Below are positions 35,579 to 43,192 of a stretch of DNA of 43,192 nucleotides, one piece after another. Location: the NCBI GenBank assembly GCA_934101145.1, contig CAKOPZ010000009.1, positions 1 to 43,192 of the forward strand, in the 5' to 3' direction. Source of the DNA: an uncultured Clostridia bacterium (GTDB lineage: Bacteria; Bacillota; Clostridia; TANB77; CAG-508). Every line of letters starts with the position of its first letter. The stretch's first letter is position 1. The position numbers and the translations under genes were made by a program. The notes below the pieces were generated by a model, which searched no databases, was not told the DNA's origin, and worked only from the letters and a program-made list of their open reading frames with translations.

Positions 35579-36283
35579 TTAGATCAATTGCAAATCAAAA
35601 TTCAAATAATCTGCGCTGATTAATTTATATTCAATACCATCTATAATTCCTGTAACCGCATCTTTATGTGATTGTCCATGTAAATGACCATAATAACATC
35701 TTTTAATATTATACTTCTTTAGCATATTTATAAATTCTCTATTTTCAGGCTTATTTAAATTGTTTTGTGTAATTGGCGGATAATGTAGAAATGCAATAAT
35801 TTCTCTTTCACTGCCATATTTTTGTATGCCATCTTTTATAGAAAGTTCAAGTCTTGCAGTTTCACGTTTTATCATTTTTTTATCGTCTTCACTATCTAAA
35901 ATATTCCACCCTCTAGTGCCTACAATTATCTTATCCTCCACTAAATAGCTATTATTATATAAAAAATCTATATTTTCAAATTCATTTTCTTTTACAAATT
36001 TTCTCATACTTGCAAGGGTTGTCCACCAATAGTCATGGTTTCCTTTTAATAAAATTTTTCTTCCAGGTAAACTATTTAAATAAGAAAAATCTAATTTTGT
36101 ATCTTCAATATATGTTGCCCATGAAAAATCCCCAGGTAGTATTACATAATCGTCTTGTTTTACTTTTTTTATCCAATTATTTCTTATCTTTTCAGCATGG
36201 TTTTCCCAATTGTTACCAAAAATATCCATTGGTTTGTTTTGTGAAAATGATAAGTGTAAATCCGCTATAACATAAATTGCCAT
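35579..36283 (-). CDS. Calcineurin-like metallophosphoesterase
   Basis: Cytoplasmic two-metal phosphoesterase of unknown substrate. 234 aa with the complete metal set: DLH (8-10), GDFSW (about 50-54), GNHD (about 80-83), HYPP (about 167) and GHLH (about 199-202). The AGGAGAG RBS overlaps the tsaD stop, so the two genes are likely co-translated. Similar phosphoesterases of Clostridia are uncharacterised. No nucleic-acid-specific domain is present. Confidence 0.9.
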   Translation of the reverse strand: MAIYVIADLHLSFSQNKPMDIFGNNWENHAEKIRNNWIKKVKQDDYVILPGDFSWATYIEDTKLDFSYLNSLPGRKILLKGNHDYWWTTLASMRKFVKENEFENIDFLYNNSYLVEDKIIVGTRGWNILDSEDDKKMIKRETARLELSIKDGIQKYGSEREIIAFLHYPPITQNNLNKPENREFINMLKKYNIKRCYYGHLHGQSHKDAVTGIIDGIEYKLISADYLNFDLQLI

Positions 36284-36298
36284 GAATATTTATCTCTC

Positions 36299-37330
36299 CT
36301 ATTCACCGATTTTTAAGTTAGGTATTGCATTCAATGTTAGATCTGCATTTATTCCTGCTTTATATCTATAAAAACCTGCCGATGCAATCATCGCAGCATT
36401 ATCTGTACATAAAATTGGTTCAGGATAATAAATCTCATATCCTTGTTTTTCTAAATTCAAAAAGTTCTCTCTAATAAATGTATTTGAAGATACCCCTCCA
36501 GCAAGAGCAATCTTATTTGTATTTAATTCTTTAGATGCTTTTAATGTATTTTCAAGTAATATATCTGTAACATATTTTTCAAAACTTGCACATAAATCTG
36601 CTTTATTAATATCTGGATTTTTGTGATGTAAATTTATAATAGCTGTTTTTATTCCACTAAAACTAAAATCCAAACCATCAATATGAGTTTTAGGAAGCTC
36701 AATATTTGCTTCTCCTTCTTTAGCAAGTTTATCTACTTTTGGTCCCCCTGGATATCCAAGGCCAATCACTCTTGCAACTTTATCAAAAGCTTCTCCTATT
36801 GCATCATCTCTTGTCCTTCCAAGAATTTCAAAATCATTATAATCCTTGATATGTACTAAATGTGTATGCCCGCCAGAAATTACTAAGCATAAAAATGGAG
36901 GTTTTAAATCTTTATGTGTTATATAATTTGCTGCAATATGTCCTTCTATATGATTAGTTGGAGTTAATGGTTTATTTAATGCATAACTTAAACCCTTGGC
37001 ATATGAAACGCCAACAAGCAATGCTCCAACTAGCCCAGGTCCATATGTACAGGCAATATTATCTATATCATCAAACGTAACATTTGCATCATTTAAAGCT
37101 TGCTTTGTAACATCAGAAATCGCTTCAACATGATTCCTTGATGCAATTTCTGGTACAACTCCCCCAAATTTTTCGTGTATTTTAATTTGTGAATTAATTA
37201 CGTTTGACAAAACATCTCTCCCATTTTTTACAACTGCAACAGATGTTTCATCACAACTTGATTCAATTCCTAAAGTTATTATATCTTTCATTTCTACTAT
37301 ATATGTGCTTGCATTAAATAATACAAGCAC
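36299..37330 (-). CDS. tsaD: tRNA N6-adenosine threonylcarbamoyltransferase
   Basis: Transfers the threonylcarbamoyl group to A37 of ANN-reading tRNAs with TsaB and TsaE. Motifs: LGIESSCDETSVAVV, GPGLVGALLVG, the metal pair in NHIEGHI, and SGGHTHLV. The start is ambiguous. GTG 37330 has GGAG at the proper distance and gives 343 aa with a 13-residue extension (MLVLFNASTYIVE). ATG 37291 gives the family-like N-terminus MKDIITLGIESSC but has no RBS. A 10-bp inverted repeat (37302-37333) covers the GTG. A frame-shifted 11-codon ORF (ATG at 37331) ends just before ATG 37291. I list the RBS-supported start. Confidence 0.92.
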   Translation of the reverse strand: MLVLFNASTYIVEMKDIITLGIESSCDETSVAVVKNGRDVLSNVINSQIKIHEKFGGVVPEIASRNHVEAISDVTKQALNDANVTFDDIDNIACTYGPGLVGALLVGVSYAKGLSYALNKPLTPTNHIEGHIAANYITHKDLKPPFLCLVISGGHTHLVHIKDYNDFEILGRTRDDAIGEAFDKVARVIGLGYPGGPKVDKLAKEGEANIELPKTHIDGLDFSFSGIKTAIINLHHKNPDINKADLCASFEKYVTDILLENTLKASKELNTNKIALAGGVSSNTFIRENFLNLEKQGYEIYYPEPILCTDNAAMIASAGFYRYKAGINADLTLNAIPNLKIGE

Positions 37331-37342
37331 ATAATCTCCTTT

Positions 37343-38074
37343 TTATAATATTCCAAATAAAGAACCAATTGTTTTCATTAGTCCAGAATAAGCACCAGAT
37401 ATCAATGGTGAAATTATCGCTCCAGCAATACCTGTAACCCAAATTATTACAAATACAATATAAAAATATTGACCATATTGTTGTACCCAATTTTTTGCAT
37501 TATATGGTAAAAAACTAAGTACAATTTTTGAACCATCTAGTGGTGGAAGTGGTATCAAGTTAAAAATACCAAGTCCTAAATTTATAACAATACATGTCTG
37601 TACCATCAACATTATTATCATTCCGGTTTGAGTAAGCATAAATCCTGCAGCATACTTAAATACAATCGCATATATTATAGCAAATACAATTGCTAATATG
37701 AAATTCATAATAGGTCCTGCAGTTGCAACCATTGCTTCTGCAACATTCATTTTAATTTTTCTATTAAAATTTCTTGAATCTATTTCTACAGGCTTTCCCC
37801 AACCAAACCCTGCAAATATAAGCATAATTGTACCTATTGGATCTAAATGTGCAAATGGATTTAAACTTAATCTTCCCTGTCTTCTTGGAGTATCATCTCC
37901 TAATTTGTCTGCAACAAATCCATGTGCAAATTCATGAAATGTTATCGCAATCAAAACTGCCGGCAAGCTCATTAGTAAGCTTAAAAGTTCATTTGTATTA
38001 GTTAATAAGCCAATTACATTTGATAAAATTATCAAACCTAACACAATATATAATACTCTTTTATCTATATACAT
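37343..38074 (-). CDS. Site-2 protease family protein (M50, YwhC/rhomboid-adjacent short form)
   Basis: Intramembrane zinc metalloprotease. 243 aa, nearly all hydrophobic, with about six helices. The zinc motif HEFAHG lies in helix 2 (about 47-52), followed by the family sequence DKLGDDTPRRQGRLSLNPFAHLDPIG. The third zinc ligand motif is NLIPLPPLDGSKI (about 167-179). There is no PDZ domain, so this is the short S2P type rather than RseP/RasP. AAGGAG precedes the ATG. Only 12 bases separate it from the tsaD start. Substrate unknown. Confidence 0.92.
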   Translation of the reverse strand: MYIDKRVLYIVLGLIILSNVIGLLTNTNELLSLLMSLPAVLIAITFHEFAHGFVADKLGDDTPRRQGRLSLNPFAHLDPIGTIMLIFAGFGWGKPVEIDSRNFNRKIKMNVAEAMVATAGPIMNFILAIVFAIIYAIVFKYAAGFMLTQTGMIIMLMVQTCIVINLGLGIFNLIPLPPLDGSKIVLSFLPYNAKNWVQQYGQYFYIVFVIIWVTGIAGAIISPLISGAYSGLMKTIGSLFGIL

Positions 38075-38113
38075 TTAATTCTCCTTCAAACTATAGTACT
38101 TATCGTTTGTTTC

Positions 38114-38143
38114 AATTGAGTCATTTTTCAATCAAACTCAATT
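38114..38143 (-). repeat. Inverted repeat between lysS and the M50 gene
   Basis: 8-bp arms AATTGAGT and ACTCAATT separated by 14 bases. There is no U-tract after it on the minus strand, so it is a doubtful terminator; it may be an operator or an mRNA hairpin. Confidence 0.35.
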
Positions 38144-38174
38144 ACATATTTTTAAACACCTTTGTCTAATTATT

Positions 38175-39671
38175 CTAATTCAAAGGTTTCATTGTAGGGA
38201 ATAATAATACATCTCTAATAGATGCTTGGTCTGTTAAAAGCATTACCATTCTATCAATTCCTATACCCATACCACCTGTTGGAGGCATTCCAATTTCTAG
38301 TGCATTAACAAAGTCTTCATCCATCATGTTTGCTTCATCGTCTCCTGCTTCTCTTTGTTTAACTTGAGCTAAAAATCTTTCATATTGATCAATTGGATCA
38401 TTTAGCTCTGAGTAAGCATTGGCATACTCTCTGCCACCTATAAATAATTCAAATCTTTCTGTTAATCTTGGATCTGATGGTTTTCTCTTTGTTAAAGGTG
38501 ATACTTCAACTGGGTAATCACAAATAAATGTTGGTTGAATTAAAGTTTCTTCAACTTTTGCTTCAAACACTTGATTAATAATATCTCCTCTTGTTGTTTT
38601 AATAGGATCAATTTCAACTTCTAGTTTTTTAGCTGCTTCCATCGCATCAGCATCATTTTCTATAGTATTAAAATCAACTCCTGTAACTTCTTTTATAGCA
38701 TCAATCATAGTTATTCTTTTCCAATTTGGTGTTAAATCTATTTCTTGACCTTGGTAAGTAATTTTTGTTGTTCCAAGAACGTTTTGTGCTGCTTTAGAGA
38801 AAATTTCTTCTGCTATATCCATCATGTCATTATAATCTTCAAATGCAGAATATAATTCTATGTTGGTAAATTCTGGATTGTGTTTATAATCCATACCTTC
38901 ATTTCTAAACATTCTACCCATTTCATAAACTTTATCAAATCCACCAACTATCAATCTTTTTAGGTATAGCTCGTTTGCAATTCTTAAATACATATCTATA
39001 TCTAAGCTATTGTGATGTGTAATAAATGGTCTTGCAGAAGCTCCACCTGCTATAGTATTTAAAATAGGTGTTTCAACTTCTAAATAGCCTTTTTGATCAA
39101 GTACATTTTTAATTTCTTTTAATATTTTAATTCTAGTTAAAAATGTTGTTTTTACTTCTGGATTAACTATTAAATCTACATATCTTTGTCTATATCTTAA
39201 GTCTGCATCTTTTAGTCCATGATATTTTTCAGGAAGTGGTTTCAAGGATTTAGTAAGAAGTGTTACTTCTTTTGCATGAATTGAAACTTCTCCTGTTCTT
39301 GTTTTAAATACAAAACCTGTAATTCCAATAATATCTCCAATATCATCTTCTTTAAATTGTTTATAGCTATCTTCTCCAAGTTCATTTATACTAACATAAC
39401 TTTGGATTCTTCCTTCACTATCTTGGATGTGGCAAAATGATGCTTTTCCCATAATTCTTTTAGCCATCAATCTGCCTGCTATTGTAACATCTTTTCCCTC
39501 AAGTTCATCATAATTATCAATAATTTGTTTACTTGTGTGCGTTCTATTAAATTTAGTTATTTCAAAAGGGTTTTTTCCTTCTTGTTTTAATTTTTCTAAT
39601 TTTTCTCTTCTAACTTTCATTAATTGATTCATATCAATTTCTTGCTCTTGCATATTTTCGTTTTCTTGCAT
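38175..39671 (-). CDS. lysS: Lysyl-tRNA synthetase (class II)
   Basis: Charges tRNA-Lys. 498 aa: an N-terminal OB-fold anticodon-binding domain (about 55-150) and a class II catalytic core with motif 2 FRNEGMDYKHNPEFT (about 258-272) and motif 3 GMGIGIDRMVML (about 465-476). AGAGGGGG precedes the ATG. A near-consensus promoter lies at 39720-39748. A 14-base palindrome sits between promoter and RBS (39691-39704). Confidence 0.98.
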   Translation of the reverse strand: MQENENMQEQEIDMNQLMKVRREKLEKLKQEGKNPFEITKFNRTHTSKQIIDNYDELEGKDVTIAGRLMAKRIMGKASFCHIQDSEGRIQSYVSINELGEDSYKQFKEDDIGDIIGITGFVFKTRTGEVSIHAKEVTLLTKSLKPLPEKYHGLKDADLRYRQRYVDLIVNPEVKTTFLTRIKILKEIKNVLDQKGYLEVETPILNTIAGGASARPFITHHNSLDIDMYLRIANELYLKRLIVGGFDKVYEMGRMFRNEGMDYKHNPEFTNIELYSAFEDYNDMMDIAEEIFSKAAQNVLGTTKITYQGQEIDLTPNWKRITMIDAIKEVTGVDFNTIENDADAMEAAKKLEVEIDPIKTTRGDIINQVFEAKVEETLIQPTFICDYPVEVSPLTKRKPSDPRLTERFELFIGGREYANAYSELNDPIDQYERFLAQVKQREAGDDEANMMDEDFVNALEIGMPPTGGMGIGIDRMVMLLTDQASIRDVLLFPTMKPLN

Positions 39672-39690
39672 TATATTTCCCCCTCTTTAA

Positions 39691-39704
39691 GCACTTTAAA
39701 GTGC
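39691..39704 (-). repeat. 14-base palindrome in the lysS leader
   Basis: Perfect palindrome GCACTTTAAAGTGC just upstream of the AGAGGGGG RBS. Could be a small mRNA hairpin or a dimeric operator. Confidence 0.45.
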
Positions 39705-39719
39705 GGTTTAATCTTCACT

Positions 39720-39748
39720 ATTATATAACATTTTGCACATTTTGTAAA
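39720..39748 (-). promoter_or_regulatory. Sigma-A promoter of lysS
   Basis: Minus strand TTTACA (39743-39748), 17-base spacer, TATAAT (39720-39725). Confidence 0.8.
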
Positions 39749-39764
39749 CCAATCATGCATAATT

Positions 39765-41388
39765 TTATACTGCATTCCTTAATTCTTTTGCATTTGCAAT
39801 TGCAATTTCTGTTACATCTCCATTTGCAATTCTTGCTATTTCAGCAATTGTTTCGTCTTCTGATAATTGTTTTATACTTGTAACTGTTTTATCTTCTTTT
39901 ACAGATTTACTAATAAAGTAATTATAATCTCCTTTTGCAGCAATCGCTGGAAGGTGTGTTACACATATAATTTGATGTTTTTTTGATATGATTTTCATTT
40001 TTTCTCCAACAGCTTTTGCTGCCCTGCCACTTATTCCAGTATCTATCTCATCAAATACAAGAGTTCCTACTTTATCCACATCAGAAAGAATAGTTTTTAT
40101 TGCAAGCATAATTCTTGACATTTCACCACCAGATGCAATTTTTATAAGCTCTTTTTCATCTTCACCTTTATTTGTTGAAATCATAAATTCTACCTTATCT
40201 AGTCCATTTTTATTAAATTTATCTTCTTTTTCAACCTTTACATTAAATATTGCATTGTTCATTTCCAAATCATGTAATTCATTATTAATACTTTTTGAAA
40301 GTTCTGTTGCAAATTTTACTCTAATGTTATTCAATTCTTTGCTTAGCTCTTTCATTTCTTTTTCTATTTCTAAAAGTTCTTTTTTTAATTTTTCATTTAT
40401 TTCATCTGCATTTTCTATTATATTTATTTCTTCTTGTAGTTTATCTTTATATTCAATAATTTCTTCAATGCTATTTCCATATTTTCTTTTTAAAGAAAAT
40501 ATTTCATCAAGCCTTTCTTCAACAACATTTCTATCGCTTTCGTTAAAATATACATCATCTTTCATAGACGAAATATCTCTTGAAACTTCTTGAATTTCAT
40601 AATAGATATTTTTTAATTCCGTTAATTTATTTGAATATTCTTCTCCATAGCTTTCTATTTTTTCCAAACATCTTATTGAGTTTGAAACTCCCTCTATAAC
40701 TGCATTTTCTAAATTATCATCTATGCAATTCAAGTTTTCTTGTAATTTTTCTGAGTTTTTCATTAAATTATGCTTTTCTTGTAATTCTTCATCTTCACCA
40801 ATTTTCAATTTTGCTTTTTCTATCTCATTAAATTGATATTCTAATAAATCAAGTCTTCTTTCCTTTTCTTTTTCATCTCCATAATTATCTTTTATTTTTT
40901 TATCTATTTCAATATATTTCTCATAAAGCTCTCTATATTTCGTTTTTATTTCTATAATATCATTTCCAATAAAACTATCCAAATATTCAATGTGATTTGA
41001 ACTATCTAATAAATTTCTATTGTCCTGTTGGCCATGTATATCAATTATTTTACTCATTATTTCCTTAAGTTCATTTACAGTTACTAAACGTCCGTTAATT
41101 TTACAAGAATTTCTGCCATTTGTATATATTTCCCTTGAAACAACAATATTTCCATCAATAGAATATTCACTTGAAGGGCAAAAAATATTAGCTTCAACAA
41201 AGCAATAGTTTTCTCCCTTTCTTATCATTTCTTTTGAAAAACGTCCTCCTGATATAATTCCGAAGTGATCCAATTATCAATGTTTTCCCTGCACCAGTTT
41301 CTCCAGTTAAAACATTAAAGCCATCATTTAAATCTATTGTTATGTCATCTATTATTCCTATATTTTTTATATGCAATGTTGATATCAT
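39765..41388 (-). CDS. recN: DNA repair protein RecN, needs CGGA read as one codon
   Basis: SMC-like ATPase acting early in double-strand-break repair. Start ATG 41388 (MISTLHIKNIGI) with AAGGAGG seven bases upstream. Walker A GETGAGKT is at 29-36. After Ser41-Leu42 the frame meets CGG-A (41259-41262); in-frame reading ends at a stop at 41194. Reading CGGA as Gly43 gives SL-G-IISGGRFSKEMIRKG, the normal RecN sequence, and continues to 39765 for 540 aa, a usual length. The rest is intact: IDIHGQQDNRNLLD, long coiled coils, the ABC signature ASGGEMSR, Walker B LVFDEID and the GISGRAA D-loop. Such conservation downstream of the 'break' argues against a pseudogene. Confidence 0.9.
41259..41262 (-). 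other. In-frame CGGA quadruplet (glycine site) in recN
   Basis: Coding strand reads TCA CTT CGGA ATT ATA TCA. Four-base Gly decoding restores the conserved glycine seven residues after the Walker A threonine. Triplet decoding gives Arg-Asn-Tyr and a stop within about 22 codons. Confidence 0.85.
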
Positions 41389-41491
41389 AAAAAATCCTCC
41401 TTGCAAAATAATGTTCGTATTTATTATACATGCGAATATATGTTTTGTCAAGAGATTGTTTAAAATTTTTACTTAATTTTTTAACTATGTA

Positions 41492-41521
41492 TTGACGAAA
41501 TAGGAAAAACTATGGTATATT
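41492..41521 (+). promoter_or_regulatory. Promoter of tRNA-Glu
   Basis: TTGACG (41492-41497), 18-base spacer, TATATT (41516-41521), ending 17 bases before the tRNA. Confidence 0.75.
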
Positions 41522-41538
41522 AATATAGTAGTTTTTAT

Positions 41539-41613
41539 GGCCCCTTGGTCAAGCGGTTAAGACGCAGCCCTCTCAAGGCTGAATCATGGGTTCGATTCCC
41601 GTAGGGGTCACCA
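41539..41613 (+). tRNA. tRNA-Glu (anticodon CTC)
   Basis: 75 bases with encoded CCA. Acceptor GGCCCCT/AGGGGTC (one G-U), anticodon arm CAGCC CTCTCAA GGCTG, T-loop TTCGATT. Reads GAG; a separate TTC-anticodon tRNA-Glu presumably lies elsewhere. Confidence 0.96.
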
Positions 41614-41618
41614 ACTTA

Positions 41619-41660
41619 AAAGCATAGAGTCCTTATATAGTTCTCTATGCTTTATTTTTT
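41619..41660 (+). terminator. Terminator of tRNA-Glu
   Basis: 11-bp stem (41619-41629 with 41643-41653), 13-base loop, then a seven-base T-tract. Confidence 0.88.
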
Positions 41661-41664
41661 TCTG

Positions 41665-41696
41665 GTACTTTCTGAGTCCGCCTAAAAAAGTACCAA
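41665..41696. repeat. Inverted repeat next to the mrnC stop
   Basis: 8-bp arms GGTACTTT and AAAGTACC. Lies directly after mrnC on the minus strand; with the neighbouring tRNA-Glu hairpin it may terminate mrnC transcripts, though no U-tract follows. Confidence 0.4.
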
Positions 41697-42128
41697 CTAT
41701 TTTCTATCTTTTATAAATTTTGTTCCAATCTCTAAACATTTAGTCAAAATCTCTTTTAGTCTACCATCTTGTTTTGTTAAATACAAATATCCAATCAATG
41801 CTTCAAACGCAGTAGAATACATATATTCATGAACTGTTGCATTTTTAGGAAGGTGATGATTTTCTGCATTTCTGCCTCTTTTTACAATTTCTTTTTCCGC
41901 TTCGTTCAAATCCTTCATCAATTCATTTAATATCTTTGCTTGTGCTCCTGCCTTTACATATTGTATCGATTTTATATGTAACATATGTGGTTTCATTTTA
42001 GTGGTATTCACTAAATGATTCCTTATAAATAATTCATATACGCTGTCTCCTACATATGCCCAAGTAAGTGGTGACATTGTATCAACTTCAACTCTTTCTC
42101 TTTTTCTATCTATTATTTCTTCCATCAT
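41697..42128 (-). CDS. mrnC: Mini-ribonuclease III
   Basis: Dimeric RNase III-like enzyme without dsRNA-binding domain; in Bacillus subtilis it matures 23S rRNA ends. 143 aa. LTWAYVGDSVYELFIRNHLV (about 21-40) holds the catalytic Asp/Glu motif. RGRNAENHHLPKNATVHEYMYSTAFEALIGYLYL holds the second acidic site (EA). Two ATGs are adjacent; the second (42125) has the better RBS spacing. The AGGAG overlaps the rbgA stop, so rbgA and mrnC are coupled and the pair links two ribosome-maturation steps. Confidence 0.93.
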   Translation of the reverse strand: MMEEIIDRKRERVEVDTMSPLTWAYVGDSVYELFIRNHLVNTTKMKPHMLHIKSIQYVKAGAQAKILNELMKDLNEAEKEIVKRGRNAENHHLPKNATVHEYMYSTAFEALIGYLYLTKQDGRLKEILTKCLEIGTKFIKDRK

Positions 42129-42134
42129 TAACTC

Positions 42135-43092
42135 CTACATTTCTGGACTTTCAAGTGTAATTCTACCTAATCTTCCAGCTCTAAAATCATCTAATATAAT
42201 TTTAGCAACTTTTTCTTGATCAATATATCCACCTGACATAAGTGCTCCTCTTTTTCTGCCTATTTCATCCATTATCTCTAATGCTTTTTCATTCTCTTCT
42301 ATATCATTTTCAAGTATTGCATCAATTTTATTCTCATCTAATTTATATCTTTCAATTAAATTTTCTTTATAACTACTAATTAAATATTTTAGCAAGCTAA
42401 ATCCAATTTCTATTGTTTGTAATACATCATCTTTTATAGTTCCCGTATATGCTAATTTCAAACCAACTTCTTCATTTTCAAATTTTGGCCATAAAACTCC
42501 TGGTGTATCTAACAATTCAATATTTTCACTAATTCGAACCCATTGCTTTTGTCTTGTAACACCTGGTTTATTTCCAACCTGCATAGAATTCTTTTTAGTT
42601 ACTCTATTTATAAATGATGATTTACCAACATTAGGAATGCCTAAAATCATTACACGTATTGATTTTCCTATTCTTCCTTTATTTGCATATTTTTCAGAAC
42701 TTTCATTATATATGCTGTTTATTCTTTTCAAACTATTATCTATTCCTTTTCCAGAATTACTGTCTACAAGAACTGCAGGTATTCCTTTTTTTTCAAAATA
42801 CTGTATCCATTTTTTATTTTCACTTTCAGATGCTAAGTCACACTTGTTAAGTACAAATAATTTTTGTTTTCCTTCTATCCATTTTCCTATATCTGGGTTT
42901 TGGCTTGCAACAGGTATTCTTGCATCTAATATTTCTACCACTACATCAATAAGCTTTAAATCCTCTATTATTTGCCTTTTAGTTTTTGCCATATGTCCGT
43001 GGATACCAGTTGATTCCGACTGATGAAAAACTTTTTGGACTATCATCTTTTTTCTTTTCTGCTCTGATTTTTCTTTTTTGATACATATCCAT
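42135..43092 (-). CDS. rbgA: Ribosome biogenesis GTPase RbgA (YlqF), needs CGGA read as one codon
   Basis: Circularly permuted GTPase required for late assembly of the 50S subunit. Start ATG 43092, with AAAGGAAGTG upstream. Frame 0 gives 31 residues ending INWYP, then CGG-A at 42996-42999; triplet reading stops at 42979-42981 after 37 aa. Reading CGGA as Gly32 yields WYP-G-HMAKTKRQIIED, the near-invariant RbgA N-terminus, and 318 aa in total. Downstream motifs are intact: G4 NKCD, G1 GIPNVGKSS, G3 DTPG. The alternative start inside the second frame (43046) has no RBS and loses the WYPG motif. About 28 basic, Lys-rich residues precede the usual family start, which is unusual. Coupled to mrnC. 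Confidence 0.9.
42996..42999 (-). other. In-frame CGGA quadruplet (glycine site) in rbgA
   Basis: Coding strand reads TGG TAT CCA CGGA CAT ATG GCA. Four-base Gly decoding gives the family signature W-Y-P-G-H-M-A. Triplet decoding gives Arg-Thr-Tyr and an early stop. Confidence 0.88.
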
Positions 43093-43132
43093 TTTAATCA
43101 CTTCCTTTTTACAACTTGTAATTTGTATCTTA

Positions 43133-43192
43133 CTATTTTATTTCAAATTCTACATAAAAATTTTCTTGCACATTCGCAGATGATGTTATATT
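43133..43192 (-). CDS. Possible 3' end of a gene running in from outside
   Basis: On the minus strand an open frame enters at the window edge, reads NITSSANVQENFYVEFEIK and stops at 43133-43135 (TAG), 40 bases before rbgA. Only 19 codons are visible. Spacing to rbgA fits a gene in the same operon. The beta-strand-like residue pattern does not identify a family. Confidence 0.4.
   Translation of the reverse strand, partial: NITSSANVQENFYVEFEIK

Overview
The window comes from a low-GC, endospore-forming Bacillota, most likely an uncultured anaerobic gut-type Clostridia. It carries spoIVA, a tricistronic gerA-type germinant receptor, SecG, PpaC-type pyrophosphatase, RbgA, mini-RNase III and ClpXP, with strong A+T bias and aggagg-type ribosome binding sites throughout. 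I see no phage, transposon, plasmid or CRISPR content. This is core chromosome with a few clade-specific surface proteins.

Layout. 1-470 (-): start of a prepilin-like surface protein. 1043-6746 (+): spoIVA, then gerA-gerB-gerC. 6729-8913 (-): a shortened RNase R and secG. 8997-10205 (-): unknown anchored protein. 10422-11276 (+): RluA-type pseudouridine synthase. 11389-18362 (-): PBP1A, cysS, a DUF1189-like protein and ftsH. 18507-19622 (-): DUF421/DUF4363 pair. 19790-20164 (+): small holin-fold membrane protein. 20317-27305 (-): two unknown proteins, a DHH pyrophosphatase, a GT2 glycosyltransferase and a CE4 deacetylase, with a tRNA-Leu on the plus strand. 27390-30316 (-): P-type ATPase behind a yybP-ykoY Mn2+ riboswitch. 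30323-31931 (-): yqeY, tcdA and two tRNA-Gly genes. 32128-43092 (-): clpX, clpP, tig, a phosphoesterase, tsaD, an M50 protease, lysS, recN, mrnC and rbgA, with a tRNA-Glu on the plus strand.

The main discovery candidate is a quadruplet codon. Three genes (DUF421 at 19463-19466, recN at 41259-41262, rbgA at 42996-42999) look broken by one extra base. In all three the break is the same: an in-frame CGG followed by A, exactly where the family needs glycine. Reading CGGA as one four-base glycine codon restores full length and the conserved motif each time (RbgA WYP-G-HM, RecN SL-G-II, DUF421 DP-G-IP). By eye I found no other in-frame CGG codon in any gene of the window. The same window encodes an abnormal tRNA-Gly (31625-31698, -) whose anticodon loop reads CU-UCCG-A. 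UCCG is the exact complement of CGGA. The loop sits on a disturbed stem that can be drawn with an enlarged 8-nt loop. A normal tRNA-Gly(UCC) lies about 160 bp upstream of it. I infer that this organism may have abandoned CGG as an arginine codon and uses CGGA as a natural four-base glycine codon. Shared sequencing error remains the alternative to exclude.

Other points: Mn2+-riboswitch control of the P-type ATPase, a GerC without its lipobox cysteine, an RNase R without its N-terminal helix-turn-helix and first cold-shock domain, and an unusual tsaD start region.
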